Assembly: GCF_030063335.1 (NCBI RefSeq)
Contig: NZ_JASISW010000007.1
Location: 231,873-295,872, forward strand
Origin: Rhodococcus sp. G-MC3
GTDB lineage: Bacteria > Actinomycetota > Actinomycetes > Mycobacteriales > Mycobacteriaceae
DNA: 64,000 bases
Reading direction: 5' to 3'
The notes below the pieces were generated by a model, which was given only the letters and a program-made list of their open reading frames with translations, was not told the origin of the DNA and ran no database searches. Below are positions 51,456-60,280 of this stretch, one piece after another. Both the position numbers and the translations under genes were made by a program. Numbering within the stretch: the first letter of the stretch is position 1; every line of letters starts with the position of its first letter.

Positions 51456-52710
51456 TGCTGCTACTCCTGCCGGCCCTGTTCGTCTTGATCGTTACGGCTA
51501 TGAGCGCCACGAGTGCAATTGCCGAGACGACGACCATCGTGACCGATACTGCCACGTTATCGTTGCCGAGCACACCGACGATGGGAGCGACGATCGCACC
51601 CGATCCGAACTGTGCCGCACCGAGTAGTGCTGCCGCGGTACCTGCTGCTTCACCGTGACGCGACAGGGCGAGGGCAGGCGCATTGGGCATCACGAATCCG
51701 ACGGCCGCGAGCACGAACCACAGCGGAACCAGGAAGCCGAGTATGCCGCCGACGCCTGCGAGGGCGATCACCGTCATCGCGAGCGCTGCGGCGACGGCCA
51801 CCGATAGGGCCCCGATGACGATGCGGACCGGCGTGAAATGACCGAGGAGGATGACGTTGAGCTGGGATGCGCCGATCAACGCGATCGCTCCGAGGGAGAA
51901 GACGATCGCAAATTCCTGCTCGTTCAGGCCGAATTCTTCTTGAAGCACGAACGAGGATCCGGCGATGTAGGCGAACAAGGCGGACATCGAGAGAGCTGCG
52001 ACGAGTACGAGAACGACGAACTGGCCGTCGCGGAGGAGCCCGCCGTAGGTACGAACGATGGGCATGACTCCGCGGCTGCGTCGACGCTCCGGCGGCAGGC
52101 TTTCCGGTAGCGCGAACGCGGCGAGCACGAGCAGCCCGATGCCAAGAATCGTCAATGCACCGAACACCCAGCGCCATGATCCTGCAAGAAGAATTCCGCC
52201 GCCGATGGACGGCGCGAGAACGGGTGCGACGCCCATGACCAGCATCAGACGTGACAGTACGGTCGCTGCGGCGCGCCCGGTGAACAGATCGCGCACCACT
52301 GCCATGGCGACCACGGCGGCTGCGGCAGCACCGAGCCCCTGCAGGCCGCGGAAGAGGCCGAGGATCGCCACGTTCGGAGCGATCACGCACAGTATCGAAG
52401 CAAGGATGTGCACGGCCGTGCCGACGATGAGGGGAAGTCGGCGCCCGACGATATCGGAGAGTGGTCCGATGACCAACTGGCCGAGTGCGAGGCCGATCAG
52501 TGTTCCGGTGAGGGTGAGCTGGACTGCCGCAGGCGTCGAGTTCAGGTCGTCGACGATCGACGGAAGCGCCGGCAGGTACATGTCGATGGTCAGCGGTCCC
52601 AGTGCGATCAACGCACCGAGAACCAGAATGATCCGTAGACGTTCACGGGAGGTGGGTTCGGCGCTTGCGGACTGGGCGGGCACGGCTGCATGTTCGGTTG
52701 CATGTGACAC
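51349..52710 (-). CDS. Bcr/CflA-type MFS multidrug transporter
   Basis: A 12-TM exporter of about 453 residues starting VSHATEHAAVPAQS. LTIDMYLPALPSIVDDL in TM1, GPLSDIVGRRLPL (loop 2-3) and RALQG-type FRGLQGLGAAAAAVVAMAVVRDLF are family signatures. The C-terminal tail has STESSVTESSVTES repeats encoded by 15-bp DNA units. The last 107 bp overlap the DUF309 frame. A start further upstream would run into the divergent gene region. Confidence 0.87.
   Translation of the reverse strand: MSHATEHAAVPAQSASAEPTSRERLRIILVLGALIALGPLTIDMYLPALPSIVDDLNSTPAAVQLTLTGTLIGLALGQLVIGPLSDIVGRRLPLIVGTAVHILASILCVIAPNVAILGLFRGLQGLGAAAAAVVAMAVVRDLFTGRAAATVLSRLMLVMGVAPVLAPSIGGGILLAGSWRWVFGALTILGIGLLVLAAFALPESLPPERRRSRGVMPIVRTYGGLLRDGQFVVLVLVAALSMSALFAYIAGSSFVLQEEFGLNEQEFAIVFSLGAIALIGASQLNVILLGHFTPVRIVIGALSVAVAAALAMTVIALAGVGGILGFLVPLWFVLAAVGFVMPNAPALALSRHGEAAGTAAALLGAAQFGSGAIVAPIVGVLGNDNVAVSVTMVVVSAIALVALIAVTIKTNRAGRSSSNASITKSTSTESSVTESSVTESASTPAAAGTGQHR
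51397..51441. repeat. 15-bp tandem repeat in overlapping reading frames
   Basis: ggtgacgctgctttc occurs twice almost exactly and once degenerately. It is translated as TESSV-type repeats in the MFS protein and as KAASQ/KAASP repeats in the DUF309 protein. Confidence 0.85.
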
Positions 52711-52778
52711 GCAATTCTCAGCAATGCAATCCTGCGATCTGTTCCCGGTGTGATGTATTCGAGCTAAAGTCCGCAGTC

Positions 52779-53144
52779 GTGAGTAGCAGCAGGCAAACAA
52801 TCGTGCGGCAGTACATCGATGCATTGGCCAGCCACGACGCCAAGGCTGTGAAGTTCGCGCCCGGTGCGCGCCGGGTCGAGAACGGCATCACGACCGGCCG
52901 CTCGGGCCCTGGTTTATCGAAGGGACTGGACTCGGCCTTCTACTACCGTGCGATCCAGGCCGTTCGCGACGTCGAGCTGACGGAGTCGGGCGAGACGGTG
53001 CACGCGAAATTTTTGATCGACGCCGGCCTGCTGGGCAGGCGGGTGGTGACCGTCGCGGTCGAGGAGACGTTCCTCGTCCCCGACGGCACCATCCACCACA
53101 TCCAAGCGAAGCTTCGGCTCAGATTCGGTCGGACACCTCGGTAA
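52779..53144 (+). CDS. Small NTF2-like (DUF8021-like) protein
   Basis: A 121-residue protein starting with a GTG (VSSSRQTIVRQYIDALASHDAKAVKFAPGARRVENG). The helix followed by FYYRAIQAVRDVELTESGETVHAKFLID and VEETFLVPDGTIHHIQAKLRL fits a cone-shaped NTF2-like fold. The ligand is unknown. It overlaps the convergent aldo/keto reductase by 26 bp. Confidence 0.65.
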   Translation: MSSSRQTIVRQYIDALASHDAKAVKFAPGARRVENGITTGRSGPGLSKGLDSAFYYRAIQAVRDVELTESGETVHAKFLIDAGLLGRRVVTVAVEETFLVPDGTIHHIQAKLRLRFGRTPR

Positions 53145-54060
53145 GTCGTGCGGTCTCGTCGGCCGCCAACTTCAGCTGAGGCGCCGCAAGCAGCGCGGAC
53201 AGCTGTGAGATCTTGCTGGCACTTGCAATCGGCGCCGTGACACTCGGCTGCTCCAGAAGCCACGCCAGCGCGACGGTCGAGATCTCGGCATCGTGGGCGT
53301 CGGCGATCTCGCTGAGCGTGCTCACCACGTCGAGGCCCTTGTCGGTGAAGTAGCCCGTGGCGAGTCGAGCACGCGCCTGGCCTTCGAGATCCTCACGGGT
53401 GCGGTACTTGCCTGCGAGGAAGCCCGCTGCGAGGGAGAAGTAGGGAAAGACACCGAGGTTGTCGTCGGTCGCCACCGGTGCGAGCTCGGATTCGTATTCT
53501 TTCCGGGTCACCAGGTTGTAGTGCGGCTGAAGTGCAACGGGTCTAGCGAAGTCGTTCTGATCCGCGATGGACAGCCACTCGCGGATGCGGTCCGCCGAGT
53601 AGTTGGAGATCGCGACGTAGCGGACTTTGCCGTCCTTTATCAGTTCGTCGAAGGCGCCGAGCGAGTCCGCGAGTGGGGTCTTCTCGTCGTCGTAGTGCGC
53701 GTAGTACACGTCGATGTGGTCGGTCTGCAGGCGCGCGAGCGACGCCTCGGCGGCGGCCTTGATGTTCTTTGGCTCCAGCCCCTTGAACTCGGGGTGCTGG
53801 CTGACTTTCGTCGCGATGACGACCTCGTCGCGGTTGCCGCGCGCCGCCGTCCAGTTTCCGATGATGGTCTCGGATTCGCCGCCGGAGTTACCGTCGGTGA
53901 ATGCGGAGTAGGAATCAGCGGTGTCGATGAAATTGCCGCCACCCGCAGTGAACGCGTCGAGGATCTCGAACGACGAGTCTTCGTCGCTCGTCCAGCCGAA
54001 CGTGTTACCGCCGAGGGCGAGGGGGTAGATGTCGAGGTTCGAATTTCCGATGGCAACCAC
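53119..54060 (-). CDS. Aldo/keto reductase
   Basis: A 313-residue AKR TIM barrel. The catalytic Asp and Tyr lie in FIDTADSYSAF, the Lys in VVIATKVSQH and the His-position residue in VYYAHYDDEKTP. The C-terminal cofactor loop PIASASKISQL binds NADPH. The GTG start follows ggagtg. It reduces aldehydes or ketones; the substrate is unknown. Possibly in one unit with the VOC gene upstream. Confidence 0.9.
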   Translation of the reverse strand: MVAIGNSNLDIYPLALGGNTFGWTSDEDSSFEILDAFTAGGGNFIDTADSYSAFTDGNSGGESETIIGNWTAARGNRDEVVIATKVSQHPEFKGLEPKNIKAAAEASLARLQTDHIDVYYAHYDDEKTPLADSLGAFDELIKDGKVRYVAISNYSADRIREWLSIADQNDFARPVALQPHYNLVTRKEYESELAPVATDDNLGVFPYFSLAAGFLAGKYRTREDLEGQARARLATGYFTDKGLDVVSTLSEIADAHDAEISTVALAWLLEQPSVTAPIASASKISQLSALLAAPQLKLAADETARLTEVSDRI

Positions 54061-54127
54061 CAGGGCACTCCTTGTCTGCGCTTAGCTTCGATGACGCGAA
54101 CTATCCGTGACAAGAACGCCGGGCGTG

Positions 54128-54183
54128 GTGCTGATTGTTCCGTGCTGATTGTTCCGTGGTGGATGTTCCGTGGTGAATGTTCT
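54128..54183. repeat. 14-bp tandem repeat, four copies
   Basis: gtgctgattgttcc occurs twice exactly and twice with three or four changes, ending at the stop codon of the VOC gene (54183). Confidence 0.92.
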
Positions 54184-54716
54184 CAGGCGTGCGCCGGACT
54201 CGAGACGCCCGTTCCGCTCGGGGTGTCGATCCCGTACCGGTCGATCTCTGCCTGCAAGTTCAGTGCCCGGATGGACTTGCTCGCCTCGATGGCAGCGTCG
54301 TCGAGAAGATGGAGTGGGATGAGCCAGACGATCTCGAATTCGAGGCCGTCGGGATCCTTGCCGTACAGGCTCTTGGTGGAGCCGTGATCGGATGCACCGA
54401 CGAGAGCGCCTGCGGCAGTGAGTTTCTGGGAAATTTCTGCGAGATCGCGCAGGGTCTGCACCTCCCACGCAAGGTGGTAGAGACCGACGGTCCTGGCGCC
54501 TGCGTCACTGTGTCCCGCCTGGTCAATGGGGCCCGCGTCGCCGAGTTGGAACAGTCCGAGGTCGTGGTCGTTGGTGCTGGCGCTCGCTTGAAGGAACGCG
54601 GCCGCGCTGCCCATCTGCATGACCGTCCGAAACCCGAGTACGTCGGTGTAGAAGGCAACGGACTTCTCGACGTTCCTGACGTACAGGACGGCGTGGTTGA
54701 GACGTTGAATTGCCAT
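54183..54716 (-). CDS. VOC family protein, extradiol-dioxygenase-like
   Basis: A 177-residue VOC protein starting MAIQRLNHAVLYVRNVEKSVAFYTDVLGF. LYHLAWEVQTLRDLAEISQKL and SLYGKDPDGLEFEIVW carry the usual metal-ligand His and Glu. It resembles catechol 2,3-dioxygenase-fold hydrolases and isomerases rather than full two-domain dioxygenases. The substrate is unknown. Tandem 14-bp repeats follow its stop. Confidence 0.85.
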   Translation of the reverse strand: MAIQRLNHAVLYVRNVEKSVAFYTDVLGFRTVMQMGSAAAFLQASASTNDHDLGLFQLGDAGPIDQAGHSDAGARTVGLYHLAWEVQTLRDLAEISQKLTAAGALVGASDHGSTKSLYGKDPDGLEFEIVWLIPLHLLDDAAIEASKSIRALNLQAEIDRYGIDTPSGTGVSSPAHA

Positions 54717-54811
54717 GGGAACCTCGATCGAAGACTGGGTGAACGAAGGCTAGGTTGAACCTTCAACTCAACTGTACACCCGGTTCTTCCGTCGGTGACG
54801 GGATTTCCTCA

Positions 54812-55783
54812 CTAGTGCCAGGTGTGATCGACGAGCGGAGTTCGGGGTCCGAACTTCGGTTTGACGGCCTTGCCGCTCACCTGCAGCAACCGCACCGCGC
54901 GGTACCGGTGCGGAGCAAGAGGTTTCAGGTATTCGACCATGCCGTCGTCGTCGAGTGGACGGCCGAGCAATGACCATCCGACGACCGCTGCCAAGTGGTA
55001 GTCGCCGACCGACAGGGCATCGGCGTCGCCGAACGCACGTTGGGCGACCTCGGCGGCCGTCCAGATTCCGACGCCGGGTATCGCGCGCAACCGTTTCAGT
55101 GCGTCTACGGGCGCCATGACCACGGCTTCTTCGAGCCGACTCGCGGACTGTGCGCATCGGACGATGGTCTTCGATCTGGCTGGATCGACATTGGCGCGGT
55201 GGTACTCCCACGACGGAATGCGGCGCCACACTTCGGGGACCGGGGGTACGAACATCGGCCGGGGCGTCGGACCGGGGGCGCGCTCGCCGAACTTGGTGAC
55301 GAGCATCCGCCACGACGCGAATGCCGATACCCCGTGGACTCGCTGCTCGAGCACTGCAGGCACGAGTGCTTCCATGACGAGACCGGTCCGACCCAGACGC
55401 AGGTGCGGGAACTGCCGGTGGGCTTCTCTCAACGTGTGGTGTTCGGGCTCGAAGCCCGACGGATCGTCCTCACTGCCGAGTAGAGCAGGAAGTCTCGTAG
55501 CGAATTCGACGGCGCCATGGCCCCACGCGTGACAGTGAATCGAGTGGCGCGTCGTCTGCGTCAACCGGTACGTGACCGTTCCCGAGGGAAGGCGTGATGT
55601 TCGCCACACGCGCCCTGAGGTGTCGCGTTCGAACGTGGGGTCGCCCTTGCCGCGGCGGAGACCCGACATGCTCATCGTCATGTCCACCGGACGATCGGAT
55701 TCGAACACGGTAACGACTGGTTCGGCACCGGTTGCGGTGCCGAATTCAGGACCGGGTTCGGCCGCGGGGGCAGAGGACAGCAT
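54812..55783 (-). CDS. DNA-3-methyladenine glycosylase II-like (AlkA/HhH-GPD) protein
   Basis: A 323-residue HhH-GPD glycosylase. The helix-hairpin-helix is LRAIPGVGIWTAAEVAQRAFG (near residue 233) and the catalytic Asp lies shortly after in DALSVGDYHLAAVVG. The N-terminal domain is AlkA-like. It should remove alkylated bases in DNA repair. No ada/ogt partner is adjacent. Confidence 0.85.
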   Translation of the reverse strand: MLSSAPAAEPGPEFGTATGAEPVVTVFESDRPVDMTMSMSGLRRGKGDPTFERDTSGRVWRTSRLPSGTVTYRLTQTTRHSIHCHAWGHGAVEFATRLPALLGSEDDPSGFEPEHHTLREAHRQFPHLRLGRTGLVMEALVPAVLEQRVHGVSAFASWRMLVTKFGERAPGPTPRPMFVPPVPEVWRRIPSWEYHRANVDPARSKTIVRCAQSASRLEEAVVMAPVDALKRLRAIPGVGIWTAAEVAQRAFGDADALSVGDYHLAAVVGWSLLGRPLDDDGMVEYLKPLAPHRYRAVRLLQVSGKAVKPKFGPRTPLVDHTWH

Positions 55784-55848
55784 CGCCTGTCAGGGTAACC
55801 CCGTCTCGGTGCATCCCCCGTGTTTCAGAGTGACGTCGGGCCGACGGG

Positions 55849-56913
55849 CTATTTGAAACCGCCCTCGACGGCGACGACGGTTCGACCGGTGGCCCCGCCC
55901 GAAGCGATGCTGTCCAGAGTGGCCCGCACGTTTCCGATTGCGACTTCGGTGGTGAGCTGTTCGAGGCGATGCGGGCGTCGGTTCGATTCGAGTTGCTGCC
56001 ATATTGCCCGACGCTTCTCGATCGGTAGCTGTACCGAGTCGATGCCGAGCAGCGAGACTCCGCGCAGGATGAACGGCAATACCGTCGTGGCCAGTTGCGC
56101 TCCGCCGGTGAGGCCGCTCGCAGCGACCGCGCCGCCGTAACGGGTGGTGCTCAGAACGTGAGCAAGAGTCTTGCCTCCGACGCAGTCCACCGCGCCCGCC
56201 CACTCGGCGCGCCCGAGGGGACGCGGCTTGGCGTCGGGATCGCCGGGAAGTCTGCCGAGGATTGTGCTCGCCCCGAGGCTGGTCAGCAGTCCGGCCGCAT
56301 CCTTCTTGCCGCTCGATGCATGCACTTCGAAGCCTGCGGCCGAGAGCAAATCTACGCTGACCGTGCCGACGCCGCCGCTGGCTCCGGTGACCAGGATCGG
56401 GCCGTCGCTCGGAGTGATTCCTGCGGCAAGCAGCGCTTCGACGCTCATCGCCGCTGTGAAGCCCGCGGTGCCGATCGAGGCGGCCTCGCGGGTGGACAGC
56501 GTCGTCAACGCGACGACCTGGTCGGCGGACACTCGTGCATATTCGGCGTAGCCACCGTGTTGCGCGGTGCCGATGTCATAGCCGTGGGCGACCACCTTCT
56601 GCCCGACAGCAATGGTCTCGCTCGTGGATTCGACGACAGTTCCGGCGATGTCGATTCCGGGAACGATCGGATACTCACGAACGACTCCGCCCTTCGGGGT
56701 GATCGCCAGTGCGTCCTTGAAATTGACCGACGAATACTCGACGGCAATGGTCACCACGGGCCCGTCGATATTCGGGAGAAACGAGGACTCGACGATCTCC
56801 TGGGTGAGAGTGATTCCTCCGGACTCACGGGCGACGAGCGCTGCGAACGACGATGGCAGAGCTGCTCCCGTTCGGGTGCCTGCCGAAGTTCCTGCCGGGG
56901 CGGTCTCAGTCAC
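55849..56913 (-). CDS. MDR family oxidoreductase (acrylyl-CoA reductase/YhdH type)
   Basis: About 354 residues. EYSSVNFKDALAITPKGGVVREYPIVPGIDIAGTV and HGGYAEYARV in the GroES half, GPILVTGASGGVGTVSVDLL in the Rossmann half, and SLLGIDSVQLPIEKRRAIW near the end identify the YhdH/AcuI quinone-oxidoreductase group, which reduces acrylyl-CoA with NADPH. The GTG at 56913 follows ggaagga and gives the usual N-terminus. Confidence 0.88.
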   Translation of the reverse strand: MTETAPAGTSAGTRTGAALPSSFAALVARESGGITLTQEIVESSFLPNIDGPVVTIAVEYSSVNFKDALAITPKGGVVREYPIVPGIDIAGTVVESTSETIAVGQKVVAHGYDIGTAQHGGYAEYARVSADQVVALTTLSTREAASIGTAGFTAAMSVEALLAAGITPSDGPILVTGASGGVGTVSVDLLSAAGFEVHASSGKKDAAGLLTSLGASTILGRLPGDPDAKPRPLGRAEWAGAVDCVGGKTLAHVLSTTRYGGAVAASGLTGGAQLATTVLPFILRGVSLLGIDSVQLPIEKRRAIWQQLESNRRPHRLEQLTTEVAIGNVRATLDSIASGGATGRTVVAVEGGFK

Positions 56914-57010
56914 GATTGGGTGTCCTTCCGATCTCGGATGCTTTCCCACACTACCCATTCAGGGCGCGGCGTCTGTTGTTTGTCGGTGGGCCGAAGTAGG
57001 GTCCTGTTCC

Positions 57011-57625
57011 GTGATCATCGTGAGTACTGACGGTTCCTGTCTGCGCAATCCGGGTGGCGCCATCGGGTGGGCCTGGGTCGATCACACGGGTCCCAGTGCC
57101 TCCGGTGGCGAGCCCTCGGGCACCAATCAGATCGCGGAGTTGCGTGCGCTGTTGGAAGCTGTGCTCGCCCATCCCGGTGACGAGCCGATGCTGATCGAGT
57201 CGGACTCGCAGTACGCCATCAAATGCGCGTCGGAATGGCTTCCTGGATGGAAGCGCAAGGGCTGGAAGACCGCTGGGGGGTCACCGGTCAGCAACCTCGA
57301 ACTGATCAAGAACATCGATCGCGCCATCACCGAACGCACCGGACCGGTCCGGTTCCGCTGGGTCCGTGGACACGTCGGAAATCACTTCAACGAAGCAGCC
57401 GACGTGCTCGCCGGTGAGGCAGCCCGGGCGGTAGCTGCTGATTCGGCAGTAGTTGGTTCGGTATCCGCGCCCGCCGCCGAGTCCCCGTCGGTAACATCTA
57501 CGGCTGCTGAGACCCACGGGCCTGCCAAGGTCACCACACGTGCACGGGCGACGCGGACCCTCAAGGCGCCGCGGGTGGCTGCTGCGGCAGTCGAGTCAGC
57601 CGACGAGGTTGCCACCCTGTTCTGA
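57011..57625 (+). CDS. rnhA: Ribonuclease HI with C-terminal extension
   Basis: A 204-residue RNase HI. Catalytic acidic residues lie in VSTDGSCLRNPGG, NQIAELRALLEAV, IESDSQYAI and GHVGNHFNEAADVLA. The first 140 residues form the enzyme; the last 60 are Ala/Thr/Val/Pro-rich and probably disordered. It removes RNA from RNA-DNA hybrids. The GTG at 57011 is used; a longer upstream frame lies antisense to the MDR gene. Confidence 0.9.
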   Translation: MIIVSTDGSCLRNPGGAIGWAWVDHTGPSASGGEPSGTNQIAELRALLEAVLAHPGDEPMLIESDSQYAIKCASEWLPGWKRKGWKTAGGSPVSNLELIKNIDRAITERTGPVRFRWVRGHVGNHFNEAADVLAGEAARAVAADSAVVGSVSAPAAESPSVTSTAAETHGPAKVTTRARATRTLKAPRVAAAAVESADEVATLF

Positions 57626-57664
57626 AGACGACGGACTTCGAACGAATACTTTCAGCCGAATACC

Positions 57665-58651
57665 TCAGCCGCGGGGTAGCAGCACCGAGTTCGGAAGTTC
57701 CGGCGCCGGCAGTCGTGTGCTGCTGAGTCCTGTGTTGCTGAGTCCTGTGTTGCTGAGTCCTGTGTTGCTGAGTCGCGTGCCGCTCTTGCCGTATCCCTCG
57801 ACAGTGCCGAACTGTTCGCTTTCGTCCTGCCATGCCTGCCGGTAGGCGACGATGTCGTCGTGTGTGCGTCCCATGAAGTTCCACCACATCACAACCTGCT
57901 CGCCGAAGGGTGGTCCGCCGAGGATCAGCATGCGCGCGGGCGCGGTGCCGGTGTTGCGGATGGTCAGCGTGATGTTCCCCGGTTCGAGGTAGGCCAACTC
58001 TGCACGAGCGAGCGTCGTTCGCTCGATCTCGACAGCACCCTCGTCGAGAATCACACCGTGTTCGAAGTTCGCATCGATGTCCAGTGTGAGCGAGCTACCT
58101 GCGTCGACGACGAGTTCTGCTCCCAGCAGCGGCGTGAATGTCTTCACCGGTGAACGAGTGCCGGCAAGTGATCCCAGAAGTACTCGTACGATGCCGCCGG
58201 GTAGCGAAAGCGCCTCGGGCACATAGTGCCGGAATTCCGGAGCTGTGAACCGTGCCGTTCCGGGAAGTGCCACCCACAACTGCATGCCGTGCAGAATTCT
58301 TGTGCTGGGTCGCTCGGTGTCGACGACGGATACCTCCGAATGCGAGATCCCGCGGCCCGCCGTCATGAGGTTCAGTTCCCCGGGCAGCACCATGGCGTGG
58401 GACCCGATGCTGTCGTGGTGTTCGATCTCGCCGGAGAACAGCCAGCTCACTGTTTGGAGCCCCGTATGCGGGTGAGGCGGGACGTCCATTCCCGGACTGT
58501 CCCTGTCGGCGACATCGTCGGGCCCATAATGGTCGGCAAAGCACCAGGCGCCGATGAGTGTCCGATGCTTCTGCGGCAGCGTCCGCCTGACGGTCATGGC
58601 ACGTGGCCCACCCAGCGGCACGTCTCGCGGCTTCAAAATCTCGACGTTCAC
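57665..58651 (-). CDS. Pirin family protein
   Basis: A 328-residue bicupin. GAWCFADHYGP, the metal-binding PPHPHTGLQTVSWLFSGEIEHHDS and GELNLMTAGRGISHSE are pirin signatures. The C-terminus has SNTGL repeats encoded by 15-bp DNA units. Bacterial pirins can have quercetinase activity or regulate other proteins. The GTG start overlaps the MarR stop (GTGA), so it is the third gene of the LLM-MarR-pirin operon. Confidence 0.9.
   Translation of the reverse strand: MNVEILKPRDVPLGGPRAMTVRRTLPQKHRTLIGAWCFADHYGPDDVADRDSPGMDVPPHPHTGLQTVSWLFSGEIEHHDSIGSHAMVLPGELNLMTAGRGISHSEVSVVDTERPSTRILHGMQLWVALPGTARFTAPEFRHYVPEALSLPGGIVRVLLGSLAGTRSPVKTFTPLLGAELVVDAGSSLTLDIDANFEHGVILDEGAVEIERTTLARAELAYLEPGNITLTIRNTGTAPARMLILGGPPFGEQVVMWWNFMGRTHDDIVAYRQAWQDESEQFGTVEGYGKSGTRLSNTGLSNTGLSNTGLSSTRLPAPELPNSVLLPRG
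57721..57780. repeat. 15-bp tandem repeat at the pirin C-terminus
   Basis: tgctgagtcctgtgt occurs three times exactly and once with changes, encoding the SNTGL repeats. Confidence 0.95.
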
Positions 58652-59097
58652 CTGATGTCTCCTTGTGCGAGTCTGAGTTTGGTGCACAACGCTTCGAGCG
58701 TGGTGAGCTCCTCGTCGTTGAGGGCGTCTCCGACGTAGCGCCGGATCTTCGCGGCGTGTTTGCGTCCGATGTCGCGTTGGACAGCGAGCCCGTCGTCGGT
58801 GAGTACGACGACGGTTCCGCGTTTGTCGCCCGGATCGGGCTCGCGGGTCAGTAGTCCGAGCTTCTCGAGCCGCTCGCACAGCCTGCTCAGCGATGGTTGG
58901 CTGAGCAGGATCTCGTTGTTGAGGTCGTGCAATCGGAGTTTCTTGGGCGAGCACTTGCTGAGTGTGAACAGAACGTCGTATTCCCGCAGGCTGATCGGAT
59001 CCCAGATGTCGTCCGAGGTGAACCGCCGCATCAGCGACACCTGGGAGCGAAACAATGCTTCCCAGGCGTCGACCGACAGTTCGGTGCTAGACGGCAA
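58648..59097 (-). CDS. MarR family transcriptional regulator
   Basis: About 149 residues. The winged HTH is shown by ISLREYDVLFTLSKCSPKKLRLHDLNNEILLSQPSLSRLCERLEKLGLLTREPDPGDKRGTVVVLTDDG. The TTG at 59097 is a plausible start, 11 bp inside the end of the LLM gene; a longer upstream frame would be antisense-like. It overlaps the pirin start, so it probably regulates this LLM-MarR-pirin operon. Confidence 0.85.
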   Translation of the reverse strand: MPSSTELSVDAWEALFRSQVSLMRRFTSDDIWDPISLREYDVLFTLSKCSPKKLRLHDLNNEILLSQPSLSRLCERLEKLGLLTREPDPGDKRGTVVVLTDDGLAVQRDIGRKHAAKIRRYVGDALNDEELTTLEALCTKLRLAQGDIR

Positions 59098-60187
59098 CGG
59101 ACGTCTCGTTTGCCTCTTTGTTCGCCAGCATGCTCGCGTGGGTCGGAGGATTCGTCGGCACGCCTTCCGGGCGTCGGGCCTCGAATTCCTTGCGCAGAAC
59201 GGGCACGACCTCTTCGCCGAGCAGATCAAGCTGTTCGAGCACGGTCTTCAGGGGCAGTCCGGCGTGATCCATCAGGAACAGCTGGCGCTGGTAGTCCCCG
59301 AAGAAGTCGGCGAACGCGAGCGTCTTCTCGACGACCTGTTGCGGCGACCCCACGGTCAGCGGCGTCTGATCGGTGAACTCCTCCATCGTCGGGCCGTGGC
59401 CGTAGACCGGTGCATTGTCGAAGTACGGACGGAATTCCTCGACGGCATCCTGGCTGTTCTTTCGCATGAACACCTGACCGCCGAGGCCGACGATGGCCTG
59501 GTCTGCGCGGCCGTGTCCGTAGTGCTCGTACCGCTCGCGGTAGAGGTTGATCAGCTGTATGTAGTGCTCTTTCGGCCAGAAGATGTTGTTCGCGAAGAAA
59601 CCATCACCGTGGTACGCGGCGATTTCGGCGATCTCCGGGCTACGAATCGAGCCGTGCCACACGAACGGTGGGATGTCGTCGAGCGGACGCGGCGTCGAAG
59701 TGAAGCTGTCGAGAGGCGTGCGAAAGTTGCCCTCCCACGTCACGGACTCCTCGGTCCACAGGCGCCTGAGAAGTTGGTAGTTCTCGAGTGCCAGCGGGAT
59801 GCCCTGGCGGATGTCCTTGCCGAACCACGGATAGACCGGCCCGGAGTTGCCTCGGCCCATGATCAGGTCGACGCGTCCATCGGACAGGTGCTGAAGCATG
59901 GCGTAGTCCTCGGCGATCTTCACCGGGTCGTTGGTGGTGATCAGGGTTGTGGACGTGGACAGGATCAGCTTCTCGGTCTGCGCGGCGACGTAGCCGAGCA
60001 TCGTGGTCGGCGACGACGGGACGAACGGCCGGTTGTGGTGCTCGCCGGTCGCGAACACATCGAGTCCCACGTCTTCGGCGTGTTTGGCAATGGTGACCAT
60101 CGCCTTGATGCGCTCGTGCTCGGTGGGTGCCCGACCGGTGGTGGGGTCGACTGTGACATCGCCGACGGTGAAGATTCCGAATTGCAT
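59087..60187 (-). CDS. LLM flavin-dependent oxidoreductase (CE1758-type)
   Basis: A 366-residue luciferase-like monooxygenase. FGIFTVGDVTVDPTTGR at the start, AEDVGLDVFATGEHHNRPFVPSSPTT, DGRVDLIMGRGNSGPVYPWFG and GHGPTMEEFTDQTPLTVGSP fit the family of putative FMN-dependent luciferase-like monooxygenases found in Corynebacterium and Klebsiella. It oxidises an unknown substrate with FMNH2. First gene of the operon with MarR and pirin, which overlap it. Confidence 0.88.
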   Translation of the reverse strand: MQFGIFTVGDVTVDPTTGRAPTEHERIKAMVTIAKHAEDVGLDVFATGEHHNRPFVPSSPTTMLGYVAAQTEKLILSTSTTLITTNDPVKIAEDYAMLQHLSDGRVDLIMGRGNSGPVYPWFGKDIRQGIPLALENYQLLRRLWTEESVTWEGNFRTPLDSFTSTPRPLDDIPPFVWHGSIRSPEIAEIAAYHGDGFFANNIFWPKEHYIQLINLYRERYEHYGHGRADQAIVGLGGQVFMRKNSQDAVEEFRPYFDNAPVYGHGPTMEEFTDQTPLTVGSPQQVVEKTLAFADFFGDYQRQLFLMDHAGLPLKTVLEQLDLLGEEVVPVLRKEFEARRPEGVPTNPPTHASMLANKEANETSVAV

Positions 60188-60280
60188 GGTCTGCTCCCTG
60201 GCCGAATTCCCGCAAGCACATATTCATGCGTTTGCATTGACTTCTGCCGTAACCGAGGAAGTGGCCCCAGTATTCCGGTT

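Noticed and set aside
56612..57010. Long upstream extension of RNase HI
   Set aside because: Antisense to the MDR oxidoreductase; the enzyme begins at VIIVSTDGS.
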